A stretch of 64,000 nucleotides of DNA. Origin: Pseudomonas palmensis (GTDB lineage: Bacteria > Pseudomonadota > Gammaproteobacteria > Pseudomonadales > Pseudomonadaceae). This document shows positions 29,699 to 38,219 of the stretch, one piece after another; the stretch's first letter is position 1, and the number at the start of each line of letters is the position of its first letter. The translations under genes and the position numbers were made by a program. The stretch is from the NCBI RefSeq assembly GCF_017848315.1, contig NZ_JAFKEC010000016.1:1-64000 (forward strand), read 5' to 3'. Under the pieces are notes generated by a model, which did not search any database, was not told the origin of the DNA, and saw only the letters and a program-made list of their open reading frames with translations.

Positions 29699-30475
29699 TT
29701 ACCAGCCAAACAGCTCGCAGGCATTGCGCGTGCTGGCCTCGGCCAGCACCTGGGGCGCAACTCCCATCACCTCAGCCAGTGCCACGGCAATCTGCGGCAG
29801 GTGCACAGGGCTGTTGCGCACCCCGGCGTACATCGCCGGGGCCATGTCCGGCGAGTCGGTCTCCAGCACCACGCCGTCCAGCCCCAGGCGCGGCAGCACC
29901 TTGCGCAGGCGCAGCGCCTGGGGCCAGGTGGCCGCCCCGCCCAGCCCCAGCCTGAACCCGAGGCGGCGGTACTCGCGGGCCTCCTCGTAGCTGCCGGCAA
30001 ACGCATGCACGATGCCGCCACGCGCCAGCTTGAAGCGCTTGAGCCGGGCGATCACGTCGGCATGGCTGCGCCGTACATGCAGCAGCGCCGGCAGGTCGAA
30101 GTCCACCGCCAGCTGCAACTGGGCCTCGAACAGCGCCTGCTGGCGCTCGCGGTCCAGCTCGGCCACGTAGTAGTCCAGGCCGAACTCGCCCACCGCGCAC
30201 AGCTGCCGGTCGCCACGCAGGCGGCTCAGCCAGTCGCCCAGCGCCAGCAGGTGTTCCGGGCGATGCTGTTCCAGGTACACCGGGTGCAGGCCGAACGCCG
30301 CATACAGCTGCGGATCGCTCTTGACCAGCTCCCATACCCGCTGCCAGTTGTCCTGGTACACCCCCAGCACCACCATGCGCTCGACCCCGGCGCGGCGCGC
30401 CTGCCCCAGCACTTCGCTGCGGTCGGCATCGAAGTCGGGAAAGTCCAGGTGGGTGTGGGTGTCTACCAGGCGCAT
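29699..30475 (-). CDS. TatD-family metal-dependent hydrolase (YjjV-like)
   Basis: Metal-dependent (deoxy)nuclease-type hydrolase of the TatD family. The 258-residue TIM-barrel protein has the N-terminal metal-binding VDTHTHLDFP, the GEFGLDYY motif with the bridging Glu, LLHVRRSH, VHAFAGSYEEA, and the C-terminal ETDSPDMAP metal ligand motif. It begins 2 nt after the fruR stop codon and is probably expressed with it, although no functional link is known. Confidence 0.93.
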   Translation of the reverse strand: MRLVDTHTHLDFPDFDADRSEVLGQARRAGVERMVVLGVYQDNWQRVWELVKSDPQLYAAFGLHPVYLEQHRPEHLLALGDWLSRLRGDRQLCAVGEFGLDYYVAELDRERQQALFEAQLQLAVDFDLPALLHVRRSHADVIARLKRFKLARGGIVHAFAGSYEEAREYRRLGFRLGLGGAATWPQALRLRKVLPRLGLDGVVLETDSPDMAPAMYAGVRNSPVHLPQIAVALAEVMGVAPQVLAEASTRNACELFGW

Positions 30476-30477
30476 GG

Positions 30478-31473
30478 TCAGGCCTTGAAGAGGCGTTGCT
30501 TGAAGGTGCGCGCCACCGCGTGCACACCCGGCGTGTAGTGCTGCTTCTCCACCGCCTCCAGCGCCAGGCGCAAGGCGGTTTCGGCCATCAGGCCGTGCTG
30601 CTGGGCCATGGCGTTGACCGGCAGGGGCAGGAAGTCCAGCAACTGGTTGTCACCGAAGGTGCCCAGGTGCAGGCTGCGCGATGCTGGCGGGCGGGTCTGC
30701 AGCACATCGAACACGCCTTGCAGCAGCACATAGGAGGTGGTCACCAGCGCGTCGGGCAGGCGCCCCAGGTCGGCCAGCAGCTCGCTCATCAGGCGGCGCC
30801 CGCACTCGCGGCTGAAGGCTTCGCCCTGGTGCTGGCTGGCCCGTCCGTCGAAGCCTTGCAGGGCCTGGTCGAAGCCACGTGCGCGAGCGCGGCTGACGCT
30901 CAGCTCAGGGCGTGCGCCAATCAGTGCGATATGCGCCGGGGCGCTGTCGAGCAGGCTGCGGGTCAGGTGCAGGCTGGCATGCTCGTCGTCGCTGACCACC
31001 GAGCAGAACTGCGCCGGGTCCAGGCTGCGGTCGATGCCGATGATCGGCAGGCCGTTGGCCTGCAGCGTGCGGTAACTGTCGTCGTCTTCGGGCAGGCAAC
31101 TGGCGACGAACAGGGCGTCGCAGCGCCGTGCGCGAAACAGCTGCTGCAACTGGCGCTCGCTGTCGGGCTGGTCGTCGCTGCTGGCGATCAGCAGCTGGTA
31201 GCCCTGGGCCCTTGCGCCTTGCTCCAGTTGCTTGGCGATGCGCGCATAGCTGGGGTTTTCCAGGTCTGGCAGGATGAAGCCAAGGGTGCGCGTGTGACGG
31301 CTGCGCAGCCCGGCCGCCTGCGGGTTGGGCGTGAAGCCATGGGCCTCGACCACCGCACGCACACGCTCTACCGTGCTGCTGCTGATGCGTTGCTGTTCGG
31401 CCTTGCCATTGATGACATAACTGGCAGTGGTAACGGACACACCGGCCAGACGGGCGATATCGCTGAGTTTCAC
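30478..31473 (-). CDS. fruR: Catabolite repressor/activator Cra (FruR), LacI family
   Basis: Transcription factor of the fructose regulon. The 331-residue protein has an N-terminal LacI helix-turn-helix (KLSDIARLAGVSVTTASYVI), the hinge helix region, and a periplasmic-binding-protein-like core (LGFILPDLENPSYARIAKQLE). In P. putida FruR binds fructose-1-phosphate and represses fruBKA. The start is a GTG with AAGGA about 8 nt upstream; an open extension to 31578 carries no homologous sequence. It is divergent from fruB, with a consensus Cra operator in the spacer. Confidence 0.95.
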   Translation of the reverse strand: MKLSDIARLAGVSVTTASYVINGKAEQQRISSSTVERVRAVVEAHGFTPNPQAAGLRSRHTRTLGFILPDLENPSYARIAKQLEQGARAQGYQLLIASSDDQPDSERQLQQLFRARRCDALFVASCLPEDDDSYRTLQANGLPIIGIDRSLDPAQFCSVVSDDEHASLHLTRSLLDSAPAHIALIGARPELSVSRARARGFDQALQGFDGRASQHQGEAFSRECGRRLMSELLADLGRLPDALVTTSYVLLQGVFDVLQTRPPASRSLHLGTFGDNQLLDFLPLPVNAMAQQHGLMAETALRLALEAVEKQHYTPGVHAVARTFKQRLFKA

Positions 31474-31622
31474 CGAATTTTCCTTGTTATTACCGGGGTT
31501 GGCTGCAGAGCCTGACCGGGTATTGTCGCCGATTGCGAAGCATCGGCGCAGACGACCATTGTCGCAATTGTCCGACAAAATGGGGCTTTCATTGTTCGCA
31601 GGTTATCGAGTAACGTGCACGC

Positions 31623-31645
31623 TATTCTAGGTTAAACGATTCAGC
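31623..31645. promoter_or_regulatory. Cra (FruR) operator and putative fruB -10
   Basis: On the minus strand 31645-31632 reads GCTGAATCGTTTAA, a full match to the Cra consensus RSTGAAWCSNTHHW. It lies immediately downstream of TATTCT (31623-31628), a possible -10 for fruB, so binding would block initiation of fruBKA. Only this one site was found between fruR and fruB. Confidence 0.85.
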
Positions 31646-31757
31646 AGGCGATTTTTCTGCCGTGGCCTTCGCCTGCGCCCGGCCCTGCGACGTGTCGGGT
31701 GCTGCTAAATTCACAACAATACCTCGGCGCCGGCCCGGCGCTGCAAAGGAGAGGTTC

Positions 31758-34616
31758 ATGCTCGAGCTCACCATAGAGCAGATTTCCATGGGCCAGTCGG
31801 CCGTGGACAAGACCGCCGCGCTGCAGCTGCTGGCCGAGCGCCTGGTGGCCGACGGGCTGGTGGCCGAGGGCTACCTGGCCGGGCTGCAGGCGCGTGAAGC
31901 GCAGGGCTCGACCTTTCTCGGCCAGGGCATCGCCATCCCCCACGGTACCCCGCAGACCCGCGAGCTGGTGCATGCCACCGGCGTGCGCCTGTTGCAGTTC
32001 CCCGAGGGCGTGGACTGGGGTGACGGGCAGATCGTGTACCTGGCCATCGGCATCGCCGCGCGCTCCGACGAGCACCTGCGCCTGCTGCAATTGCTCACCC
32101 GCGCGCTGGGCGAGACCGACCTGGCCCAGGCGCTGCGCCGGGCCGGCAGCGCCGAGGCGTTGCTCAAGCTGCTGCAGGGTGCGCCGCAGGAGCTGGCACT
32201 GGATGCACAGATGATCGGCCTGGGTGTGCCCGCCGAGGATTTCGAAGAGCTGGTATGGCGTGGCGCCCGCCTGCTGCGCCGCGCCGATTGCGCCGGCAAT
32301 GGCTTTGCCGCCGTGCTGCAGCAGGTCGAGGCGCTGCCCCTGGGCGATGGCCTGTGGTGGCTGCACAGCGAGCAGACCGTGCGCAAGCCGGGCCTGGCGT
32401 TCGTCACCCCGCAGCAGCCGCTGCGCTACCTGGGCCAGCCGCTCAACGGCCTGTTCTGCCTGGCCAGCCTGGGCGCGGCGCACCAGGCCCTGCTCGAACG
32501 CTTGTGTACCCTGCTGATCGAAGGTCGGGCGCAGGAGCTGTTTCGCGCTACCAGCAGCCGTGCGGTGCTGGAGGTGCTGGGCGGCGAGCTGCCGGCCGAC
32601 TGGCCCAGCGTTCGCGTCGGCCTGGCCAATGCCCACGGCCTGCATGCGCGCCCGGCCAAGGAGCTGGCGCAACTTGCCAAGGCGTTCGAGGGCGAGGTGC
32701 GCGTGCGCGTGGTCGACAGCGGCGAGGCCGCCGTGTCGGTCAAGAGCCTGAGCAAGTTGTTGAGCCTGGGCGCACGCCGTGGCCAGGTACTGGAGTTCAT
32801 CGCCGAGCCGAGCGTGGCCGACAGCGCGCTGCCGGCGTTGCTGGCGGCGGTGCAGGCCGGCCTGGGCGAAGCGGTCGAGGCGCTGGCACCGGTGAGCGAG
32901 GTAGCGGCGCCCCAGGTGCTCGAGCCGACGCTGAGCGCGCCGCTGCCGGGCACGCAGGTCCAGGGCGTGGCTGCATCGCCGGGCATCGCCTGCGGCCCGG
33001 CGCATGTGCAGGTGCTGCGCCATTTCGACTACCCGCTGCGGGGCGAGTCGCCGGTGATCGAGCGCGACCGCCTGCAACGTGCCCTGGCCGCGGTGGCCAG
33101 TGAGCTCGAAGCGCTGATCCGGCGCAGCCCGGCCAAGGCCATCCGCGAGATCTTCGTCACTCACCAGGAAATGCTCAGCGACCCGGGGCTGGGCGATGAA
33201 GTCGAGCTGCGCCTGCTCCAGGGCGAAAGCGCCCCAGCGGCCTGGATGACCGTGATCGAGGCCGCAGCGCGGCAGCAGGAGGCCTTGCACGACGCCTTGC
33301 TGGCCGAACGCGCCGCCGACCTGCGCGACGTGGGCCGCCGTGTGCTGGCCACCCTGTGCGGGGCCGCCGAGGTGGCGGAGCCGCAACAGCCCTATGTGCT
33401 GGTGATGGACGAAGTAGGCCCGTCCGATGTGGCGCGCCTCGATCCGGCGCGGGTGGCCGGGATTCTCACCGCACGGGGTGGCGCCACCGCGCACAGCGCG
33501 ATCGTGGCGCGGGCATTGGGCATCCCGGCGGTGGTGGGGGCCGGCGCGGCGGTGCTGCTGATCGCCGCCGGCACCGAGCTGTTGCTGGACGGCCAGCGTG
33601 GGCGCCTGACCGTGGCCCCGGCGGCGGACGAGCTGCAGCGCGCCCTGGCCGAGCGCGAGCAGCGCGAACAGCGCCTGCAGGCGGCCCGGGCGCGTCGCCT
33701 GGAACCTGCCGTGACCCGCGACGGGCATGCCGTGGAAGTGTTCGCCAACATCGGTGAAAGCGCGGGTATCGAACAGGTGATCGACCTGGGCGCGGAAGGC
33801 ATCGGCCTGCTGCGCACCGAGCTGATCTTCATGGCCCATCCACAGGTGCCCGACGAGGCCACCCAGGAAGCCGAGTACCGCCGTGTGCTCGACGGCCTGC
33901 AGGGCCGGCCGCTGGTGGTGCGCACCCTGGATGTGGGCGGCGACAAGCCGTTGCCCTACTGGCCCATCGCCAAGGAGGAAAACCCGTTTCTGGGGGTACG
34001 CGGCATTCGCCTGACCCTGCAACGGCCGCAGGTCATGGAAAGCCAGTTGCGCGCCCTGTTGCGCGCGGCGGGCGAGCGACCGCTGCGCATCATGTTCCCG
34101 ATGGTCGGGCAGGTGGAGGAGTGGCGCCAGGCCCGAGCAATGGTCGAGCGCCTGCGCCGGGAGATACCGGTCGGCGACCTGCAGGTGGGCATCATGATCG
34201 AGGTACCTTCGGCCGCGCTGCTGGCACCGGTGCTGGCGCCGGAGGTGGACTTCTTCAGCGTCGGCACCAACGACCTGACCCAGTACACCCTGGCCATCGA
34301 CCGCGGCCACCCGAGCCTGTCGGCCCAGGCCGATGGCCTGCACCCGGCGGTGCTGCAGCTGATCGACATCACCGTGCGCGCCGCGCATGCCCACGGCAAG
34401 TGGGTGGGCATCTGCGGTGAACTGGCCGCCGACCCCCAGGCGGTGGCGGTGCTGGTGGGGCTGGGCGTGGATGAACTGAGCGTGGCGGCGCGCAGCATTG
34501 CCGAGGTCAAGGCGGTGGTGCGCGAACTGAATTTTGAACAGGCCCGGCAACTGGCGCGTGATGCGCTGGTGCAGGGCAGTGCCGCCGATGTGCGCGCACG
34601 GGTGGAGATGCATTGA
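31758..34616 (+). CDS. fruB: PTS fructose multiphosphoryl transfer protein (EIIA-HPr-EI)
   Basis: Carries phosphate from PEP to the fructose permease. The 952-residue fusion has an EIIA-Fru domain (about 1-145; active His62 in GIAIPHGTP), an HPr domain (about 285-370; active His in NAHGLHARPA), and an Enzyme I module (about 400-950; phospho-His in GGATAHSAIVARA near 578, and the conserved Cys in VGICGELAAD near 885). AAAGGAGAGG precedes the ATG; an earlier start at 31662 has no support. The stop overlaps the fruK ATG (TGATG), so the three genes form a tightly coupled operon controlled by FruR. Confidence 0.97.
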   Translation: MLELTIEQISMGQSAVDKTAALQLLAERLVADGLVAEGYLAGLQAREAQGSTFLGQGIAIPHGTPQTRELVHATGVRLLQFPEGVDWGDGQIVYLAIGIAARSDEHLRLLQLLTRALGETDLAQALRRAGSAEALLKLLQGAPQELALDAQMIGLGVPAEDFEELVWRGARLLRRADCAGNGFAAVLQQVEALPLGDGLWWLHSEQTVRKPGLAFVTPQQPLRYLGQPLNGLFCLASLGAAHQALLERLCTLLIEGRAQELFRATSSRAVLEVLGGELPADWPSVRVGLANAHGLHARPAKELAQLAKAFEGEVRVRVVDSGEAAVSVKSLSKLLSLGARRGQVLEFIAEPSVADSALPALLAAVQAGLGEAVEALAPVSEVAAPQVLEPTLSAPLPGTQVQGVAASPGIACGPAHVQVLRHFDYPLRGESPVIERDRLQRALAAVASELEALIRRSPAKAIREIFVTHQEMLSDPGLGDEVELRLLQGESAPAAWMTVIEAAARQQEALHDALLAERAADLRDVGRRVLATLCGAAEVAEPQQPYVLVMDEVGPSDVARLDPARVAGILTARGGATAHSAIVARALGIPAVVGAGAAVLLIAAGTELLLDGQRGRLTVAPAADELQRALAEREQREQRLQAARARRLEPAVTRDGHAVEVFANIGESAGIEQVIDLGAEGIGLLRTELIFMAHPQVPDEATQEAEYRRVLDGLQGRPLVVRTLDVGGDKPLPYWPIAKEENPFLGVRGIRLTLQRPQVMESQLRALLRAAGERPLRIMFPMVGQVEEWRQARAMVERLRREIPVGDLQVGIMIEVPSAALLAPVLAPEVDFFSVGTNDLTQYTLAIDRGHPSLSAQADGLHPAVLQLIDITVRAAHAHGKWVGICGELAADPQAVAVLVGLGVDELSVAARSIAEVKAVVRELNFEQARQLARDALVQGSAADVRARVEMH

Positions 34617-35572
34617 TGGCACGGATACTCACACTGACCCTCAACCCGGCGCTGGACCTTACCGTCAGCCTCGCCACCCTGCAGCCCGGCGCGGTCAACC
34701 GCAGCCACGCGCAGCACAGCCACGCGGCGGGCAAGGGCCTGAACGTGGCGCAGGTGCTGGCCGACCTGGGGCATTCGGTGACGGTGGGCGGCTTCCTGGG
34801 CCAGGACAACCTGCAGCCCTTCGAGGCCCTGATGGCCCGTCGCGGCTTTGCCGATTGCTTCGTGCGGGTGCCCGGCGAAACCCGCAACAACCTCAAGCTG
34901 GTGGAGGGCGATGGCCGGGTCACCGATATCAACGGCGTGGGCCCGCAGGTCGACGAACACGCCCAGGGCGAGCTGCTGGCGCGCCTGCAGCACCTGGCCA
35001 GCGGGCATGACGCGGTGGTGGTGGCCGGCAGCCTGCCGCCGGGTGTGAGCCCGCAGTGGCTGCAGATGCTGCTGGCGTGGTTCAAGTCGCTGGGCCTGAA
35101 GGTGATCCTGGACAGCAGTGGTGCGGCCTTGATCGCCGGGCTCAAGAGCGCGCCGTGGCTGGTCAAGCCCAATACCGACGAACTGGCCGAAGCGCTGGGC
35201 CGCCCGCTGCACAGCATTGCCGAGCAGCAGGCCGCTGCCCGCCAGTTGATCGACCAGGGCGTCGAGCATGTGGTGGTGTCCCAGGGCGAGCAGGGGGTGA
35301 TCTGGTTCCGGCGCGACGGCGCCCTGCAGGCGCTGCCGCCCCAGGTGGTGGTGGCCAGCACGGTGGGCGCGGGCGATTCGTTGCTGGCCGGCATGCTGCA
35401 CGGCCTGCTCAATGCCGAGCCTGCCGCGCAGACCTTGCGCCGCGCCACCGCGATTGCCGCCCAGGCCGTGACCCAGATCGGCTTCGGCATCGGCGACCGC
35501 GTGCAACTGGCGCAGCTCGAAGATGCCGTCCGGGTGCAGATTCCCCACGCTCGACAAGAGGGTGAACAATGA
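34616..35572 (+). CDS. fruK: 1-phosphofructokinase
   Basis: Phosphorylates fructose-1-phosphate, the product of the FruA/FruB PTS, to fructose-1,6-bisphosphate. The 318-residue PfkB/ribokinase-family protein has TLTLNPALDLTV at the N-terminus, SHAAGKGLNVAQVL (substrate binding), KPNTDELAE and the catalytic GAGDSLLAGML motif with its base Asp near residue 254. Its ATG shares one base with the fruB stop codon, and its own stop overlaps the fruA ATG. Confidence 0.97.
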   Translation: MARILTLTLNPALDLTVSLATLQPGAVNRSHAQHSHAAGKGLNVAQVLADLGHSVTVGGFLGQDNLQPFEALMARRGFADCFVRVPGETRNNLKLVEGDGRVTDINGVGPQVDEHAQGELLARLQHLASGHDAVVVAGSLPPGVSPQWLQMLLAWFKSLGLKVILDSSGAALIAGLKSAPWLVKPNTDELAEALGRPLHSIAEQQAAARQLIDQGVEHVVVSQGEQGVIWFRRDGALQALPPQVVVASTVGAGDSLLAGMLHGLLNAEPAAQTLRRATAIAAQAVTQIGFGIGDRVQLAQLEDAVRVQIPHARQEGEQ

Positions 35573-37308
35573 AGATCGCCATCGTCACCGCCTGCCCCAA
35601 CGGCCAGGTGTCCAGCCTGCTCAGCGCGCGCCTGCTGGATGCGGCCGCGCAGCGCCAGGGCTGGAGCACCAGTGTCGAGGTGCACGACCCCGACCATCCC
35701 GAGCGCCAGCTTTCGCCGGCAGTGATCGCCGCCGCCGACTGGGTGCTGGTGATCAGCACCGGCCCGTTCGACCTGCAGCGCTTTGCCGGCAAGCGCCTGT
35801 TCCAGAGCACCCCGGCCCAGGCCCTGCAGGATGTGGAGAGCTTTCTGCGCCTGGCCGCCGAACAGGCCCAGGTGCACCAGCCCGAAGCCATGGCGCCTGC
35901 GCCGGCCGCAGCGGGGGCGGTGAAGAAGATCGTTGCGGTCACTGCCTGCCCCACCGGGGTGGCGCACACCTTCATGGCCGCCGAAGCCTTGCAGCAGGCG
36001 GCGCGGCAACTGGGTTATCAACTGGCCGTCGAAACCCAGGGCTCGGTGGGGGCACGCACCCCGCTGAGCGCCGCGGCCATCGCCGAAGCCGACGTGGTAC
36101 TGCTGGCCGCCGATATCGAAGTGCCCACCGAGCGCTTCGCCGGCAAGCGCATCTACCGCTGTGGCACCGGCGTGGCCCTCAAGCAGGCCCAGGCCACCTT
36201 GAACAAGGCGCTGGCCGAAGGTCGCGAAGAGCGTGCCGCCGGCAGCGCCGGCACCGCACCTGCACGCAGTGAAAGGGCTGGGGTGTACAAGCACCTGCTG
36301 ACCGGGGTGTCGTTCATGTTGCCGATGGTGGTGGCAGGCGGGTTGCTGATCGCCCTGGCATACATGTTCGGGCTCGATGCCTACAAGGAGCCGGGCACCC
36401 TGGCCGCCGCCCTGCGCCAGATCGGCGAAGACGCCGCATTCAAGCTGATGGTGCCGCTGCTGGCCGGCTACATCGCTTATTCGATTGCCGACCGCCCGGG
36501 CCTGGCGCCGGGCATGATCGGCGGGCTGCTCGCCAGTTCGCTGGGCGCCGGCTTCATCGGCGGCATCGTCGCAGGCTTCGTGGCCGGCTACGCGGCCAAG
36601 GCGATCAGCCACTGGGTCCGCCTGCCCAGCAGCCTGGAGAGTCTCAAGCCGATCCTGATCATCCCGCTGCTGGCCAGCCTGTTCACCGGCCTGGTGATGA
36701 TCTACGTGGTGGGCAAGCCGGTGGCCGGCATGCTCGATGGCCTGACGCATTTTCTCGACAGCATGGGCACTGCCAACGCGGTGCTGCTGGGCATACTGCT
36801 CGGCGCCATGATGTGCGTGGACCTGGGCGGGCCGGTGAACAAGGCCGCCTATGCCTTCTCGGTGGGCCTGCTGGCCAACCAGAGCATGGCGCCGATGGCC
36901 GCGACCATGGCCGCCGGCATGGTGCCGCCGATCGGCCTGGGCATCGCCACCTTCCTGGCGCGACGCAAGTTCGCCCAGAGCGAGCGCGAGGCCGGCAAGG
37001 CGGCGCTGGTGCTGGGCATGTGCTTCATTTCGGAGGGGGCGATCCCGTTCGCGGCCAAGGACCCGCTGCGGGTGATCCCCGCCAGCGTGGTCGGCGGTGC
37101 ACTGGCCGGCGCGCTGTCGATGTATTTCGGTTGCAAGCTGATGTCGCCCCACGGCGGGCTGTTCGTGATGCTGATTCCGAACGCGATCAACCACGCCCTG
37201 CTGTACCTGCTGGCCATCGCCGCCGGCAGCCTGCTGACCGCTGTGGTGTACGCGGTGCTCAAGCGCAGGGACGTGGCCGAGCTGGCACTGGAGCCGGCCA
37301 AGGCCTGA
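35569..37308 (+). CDS. fruA: PTS fructose permease EIIBC
   Basis: Inner-membrane fructose transporter that phosphorylates its substrate. The 579-residue protein has a degenerate EIIB' domain (about 1-100, IVTACPNGQVSS), an active EIIB domain with phospho-Cys127 in VTACPTGVAHTFMAAE, an Ala-rich linker, and a polytopic EIIC domain from about 240 (YKHLLTGVSFMLPMVVAGG) to the end. Its ATG overlaps the fruK stop (ATGA). The convergent DUF3820 gene ends at the next base, with no spacer. Confidence 0.97.
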   Translation: MKIAIVTACPNGQVSSLLSARLLDAAAQRQGWSTSVEVHDPDHPERQLSPAVIAAADWVLVISTGPFDLQRFAGKRLFQSTPAQALQDVESFLRLAAEQAQVHQPEAMAPAPAAAGAVKKIVAVTACPTGVAHTFMAAEALQQAARQLGYQLAVETQGSVGARTPLSAAAIAEADVVLLAADIEVPTERFAGKRIYRCGTGVALKQAQATLNKALAEGREERAAGSAGTAPARSERAGVYKHLLTGVSFMLPMVVAGGLLIALAYMFGLDAYKEPGTLAAALRQIGEDAAFKLMVPLLAGYIAYSIADRPGLAPGMIGGLLASSLGAGFIGGIVAGFVAGYAAKAISHWVRLPSSLESLKPILIIPLLASLFTGLVMIYVVGKPVAGMLDGLTHFLDSMGTANAVLLGILLGAMMCVDLGGPVNKAAYAFSVGLLANQSMAPMAATMAAGMVPPIGLGIATFLARRKFAQSEREAGKAALVLGMCFISEGAIPFAAKDPLRVIPASVVGGALAGALSMYFGCKLMSPHGGLFVMLIPNAINHALLYLLAIAAGSLLTAVVYAVLKRRDVAELALEPAKA

Positions 37309-37539
37309 TCAGGGGCGTGGGCGCGGGTGCTTCTTGCGCAGCGGTTCGAGCAGGTCGGCCAGGCCGTTGTGGTCGACCTCGTGCATCAGCGCCAGCAGCC
37401 CGCCCAGTTCGCCCTTGGGAAAGCCCTGGCGGGCGAACCAGTTGAGGTAGTGGCCGGGCAGGTCGGCGATCAGCCGGCCCTGGTACTTGCCATAGGGCAT
37501 TTCGCGGGTGACCAGCAGTTCGAGTGTCTCGGGAGTCAT
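37309..37539 (-). CDS. DUF3820 family protein
   Basis: Small conserved protein of 76 residues and unknown function. The family core is visible as TREMPYGKYQGRLIADLPGHYLNWFARQGFPKGELGGLLALM, followed by a basic, proline-rich tail. The ATG at 37539 begins the conserved sequence; the frame is open to 37614 but the added residues are not conserved. It abuts the fruA stop with no spacer. Confidence 0.85.
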   Translation of the reverse strand: MTPETLELLVTREMPYGKYQGRLIADLPGHYLNWFARQGFPKGELGGLLALMHEVDHNGLADLLEPLRKKHPRPRP

Positions 37540-37645
37540 GGGCTCGGCGCAGCAGTGCAGGAAAGGCCCGACAATACATGCAATCTGCACGAGACCAAAG
37601 GTCCGTTCATGCAAAACGCTGCTTGGGGAAGGTTCAAAATTTTTA

Positions 37646-37658
37646 TAAGTTGTTGATT
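37646..37658 (-). promoter_or_regulatory. IHF binding site upstream of the PA2169-family gene
   Basis: The minus strand reads AATCAACAACTTA, an exact match to the IHF consensus WATCAANNNNTTR, inside an AT-rich tract (about 37636-37680). It lies about 30 bp upstream of a -24/-12 element, as expected for a sigma-54 promoter. Confidence 0.7.
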
Positions 37659-37686
37659 TTAAAAGATTTAATTTTTACAGAAAAGC

Positions 37687-37702
37687 TGGCATGAACACTG
37701 CT
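37687..37702 (+). promoter_or_regulatory. Putative sigma-54 (-24/-12) promoter
   Basis: TGGCATG-AACA-CTGCT matches the RpoN consensus TGGCACG-N4-TTGCW with two mismatches, and the invariant GG and GC are correctly spaced. The predicted start site is near 37712, about 30 nt before the downstream ATG. Confidence 0.65.
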
Positions 37703-37742
37703 CCTGTACTACGCAACCACCCTCATGCAAAGGAGCACTGTC

Positions 37743-38219
37743 ATGACCAACGTGAACAAAGACGTTATTTCGGTTCTGAACAACCTCATCGAGTACAGCA
37801 AGGATGGCGAGAAGGGCTTCAAGACTTCTGCCGAGGATGCCAAGAACCCGGACCTGAAGGCGTTCTTCCTGCAGCGTGAAGGCGAATGCCGTAGCGCCGC
37901 CGCAGATCTGCAGCAGCACGTGCGTTCCCTGGGCGGCGACCCGGAAACCACCACCAGCCTCAGCGGTGACATGCACCGCGCCTGGGTCAACCTCAAGTCT
38001 TCGCTGACCAGCAACGACGACAAGGCGGTGCTGGAAGAAGTGGAGCGCGGTGAAGACCACGCCCTCAAAGCCTACAAGGATGCCCTGGAAAAACTGGCCA
38101 AGCTGAATGTACCGGCAAGTGACCCGGCATATGCCCTGGTCGAGCGCCAGTACCATGGCGTGCAGCGCAACCATGACCAGGTCAAGGTGCTGCGCGACGC
38201 GGCCCGCGCACGTTCCTAA
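37743..38219 (+). CDS. PA2169 family four-helix-bundle protein (DUF2383)
   Basis: Small soluble protein of 158 residues with a predicted ferritin-like four-helix bundle. Family features include ISVLNNLIEYSKDGEKGFKTSAED, FFLQREGECRSAAADLQQHV and GEDHALKAYKDALEKL. AAAGGAGC lies 8 nt before the ATG. The biochemical role is not established; relatives are induced under stress or low oxygen. The upstream DNA has a putative sigma-54 promoter with an IHF site. The stop overlaps the stop of the convergent cyclase gene by 3 nt. Confidence 0.9.
   Translation: MTNVNKDVISVLNNLIEYSKDGEKGFKTSAEDAKNPDLKAFFLQREGECRSAAADLQQHVRSLGGDPETTTSLSGDMHRAWVNLKSSLTSNDDKAVLEEVERGEDHALKAYKDALEKLAKLNVPASDPAYALVERQYHGVQRNHDQVKVLRDAARARS

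Noticed and set aside
31641..37194. Long minus-strand frames (993, 537 and 895 residues) opposite fruBKA
   Set aside because: High-GC antisense shadows with biased His/Gln/Arg composition; the plus-strand genes have complete PTS motifs and overlapping starts.
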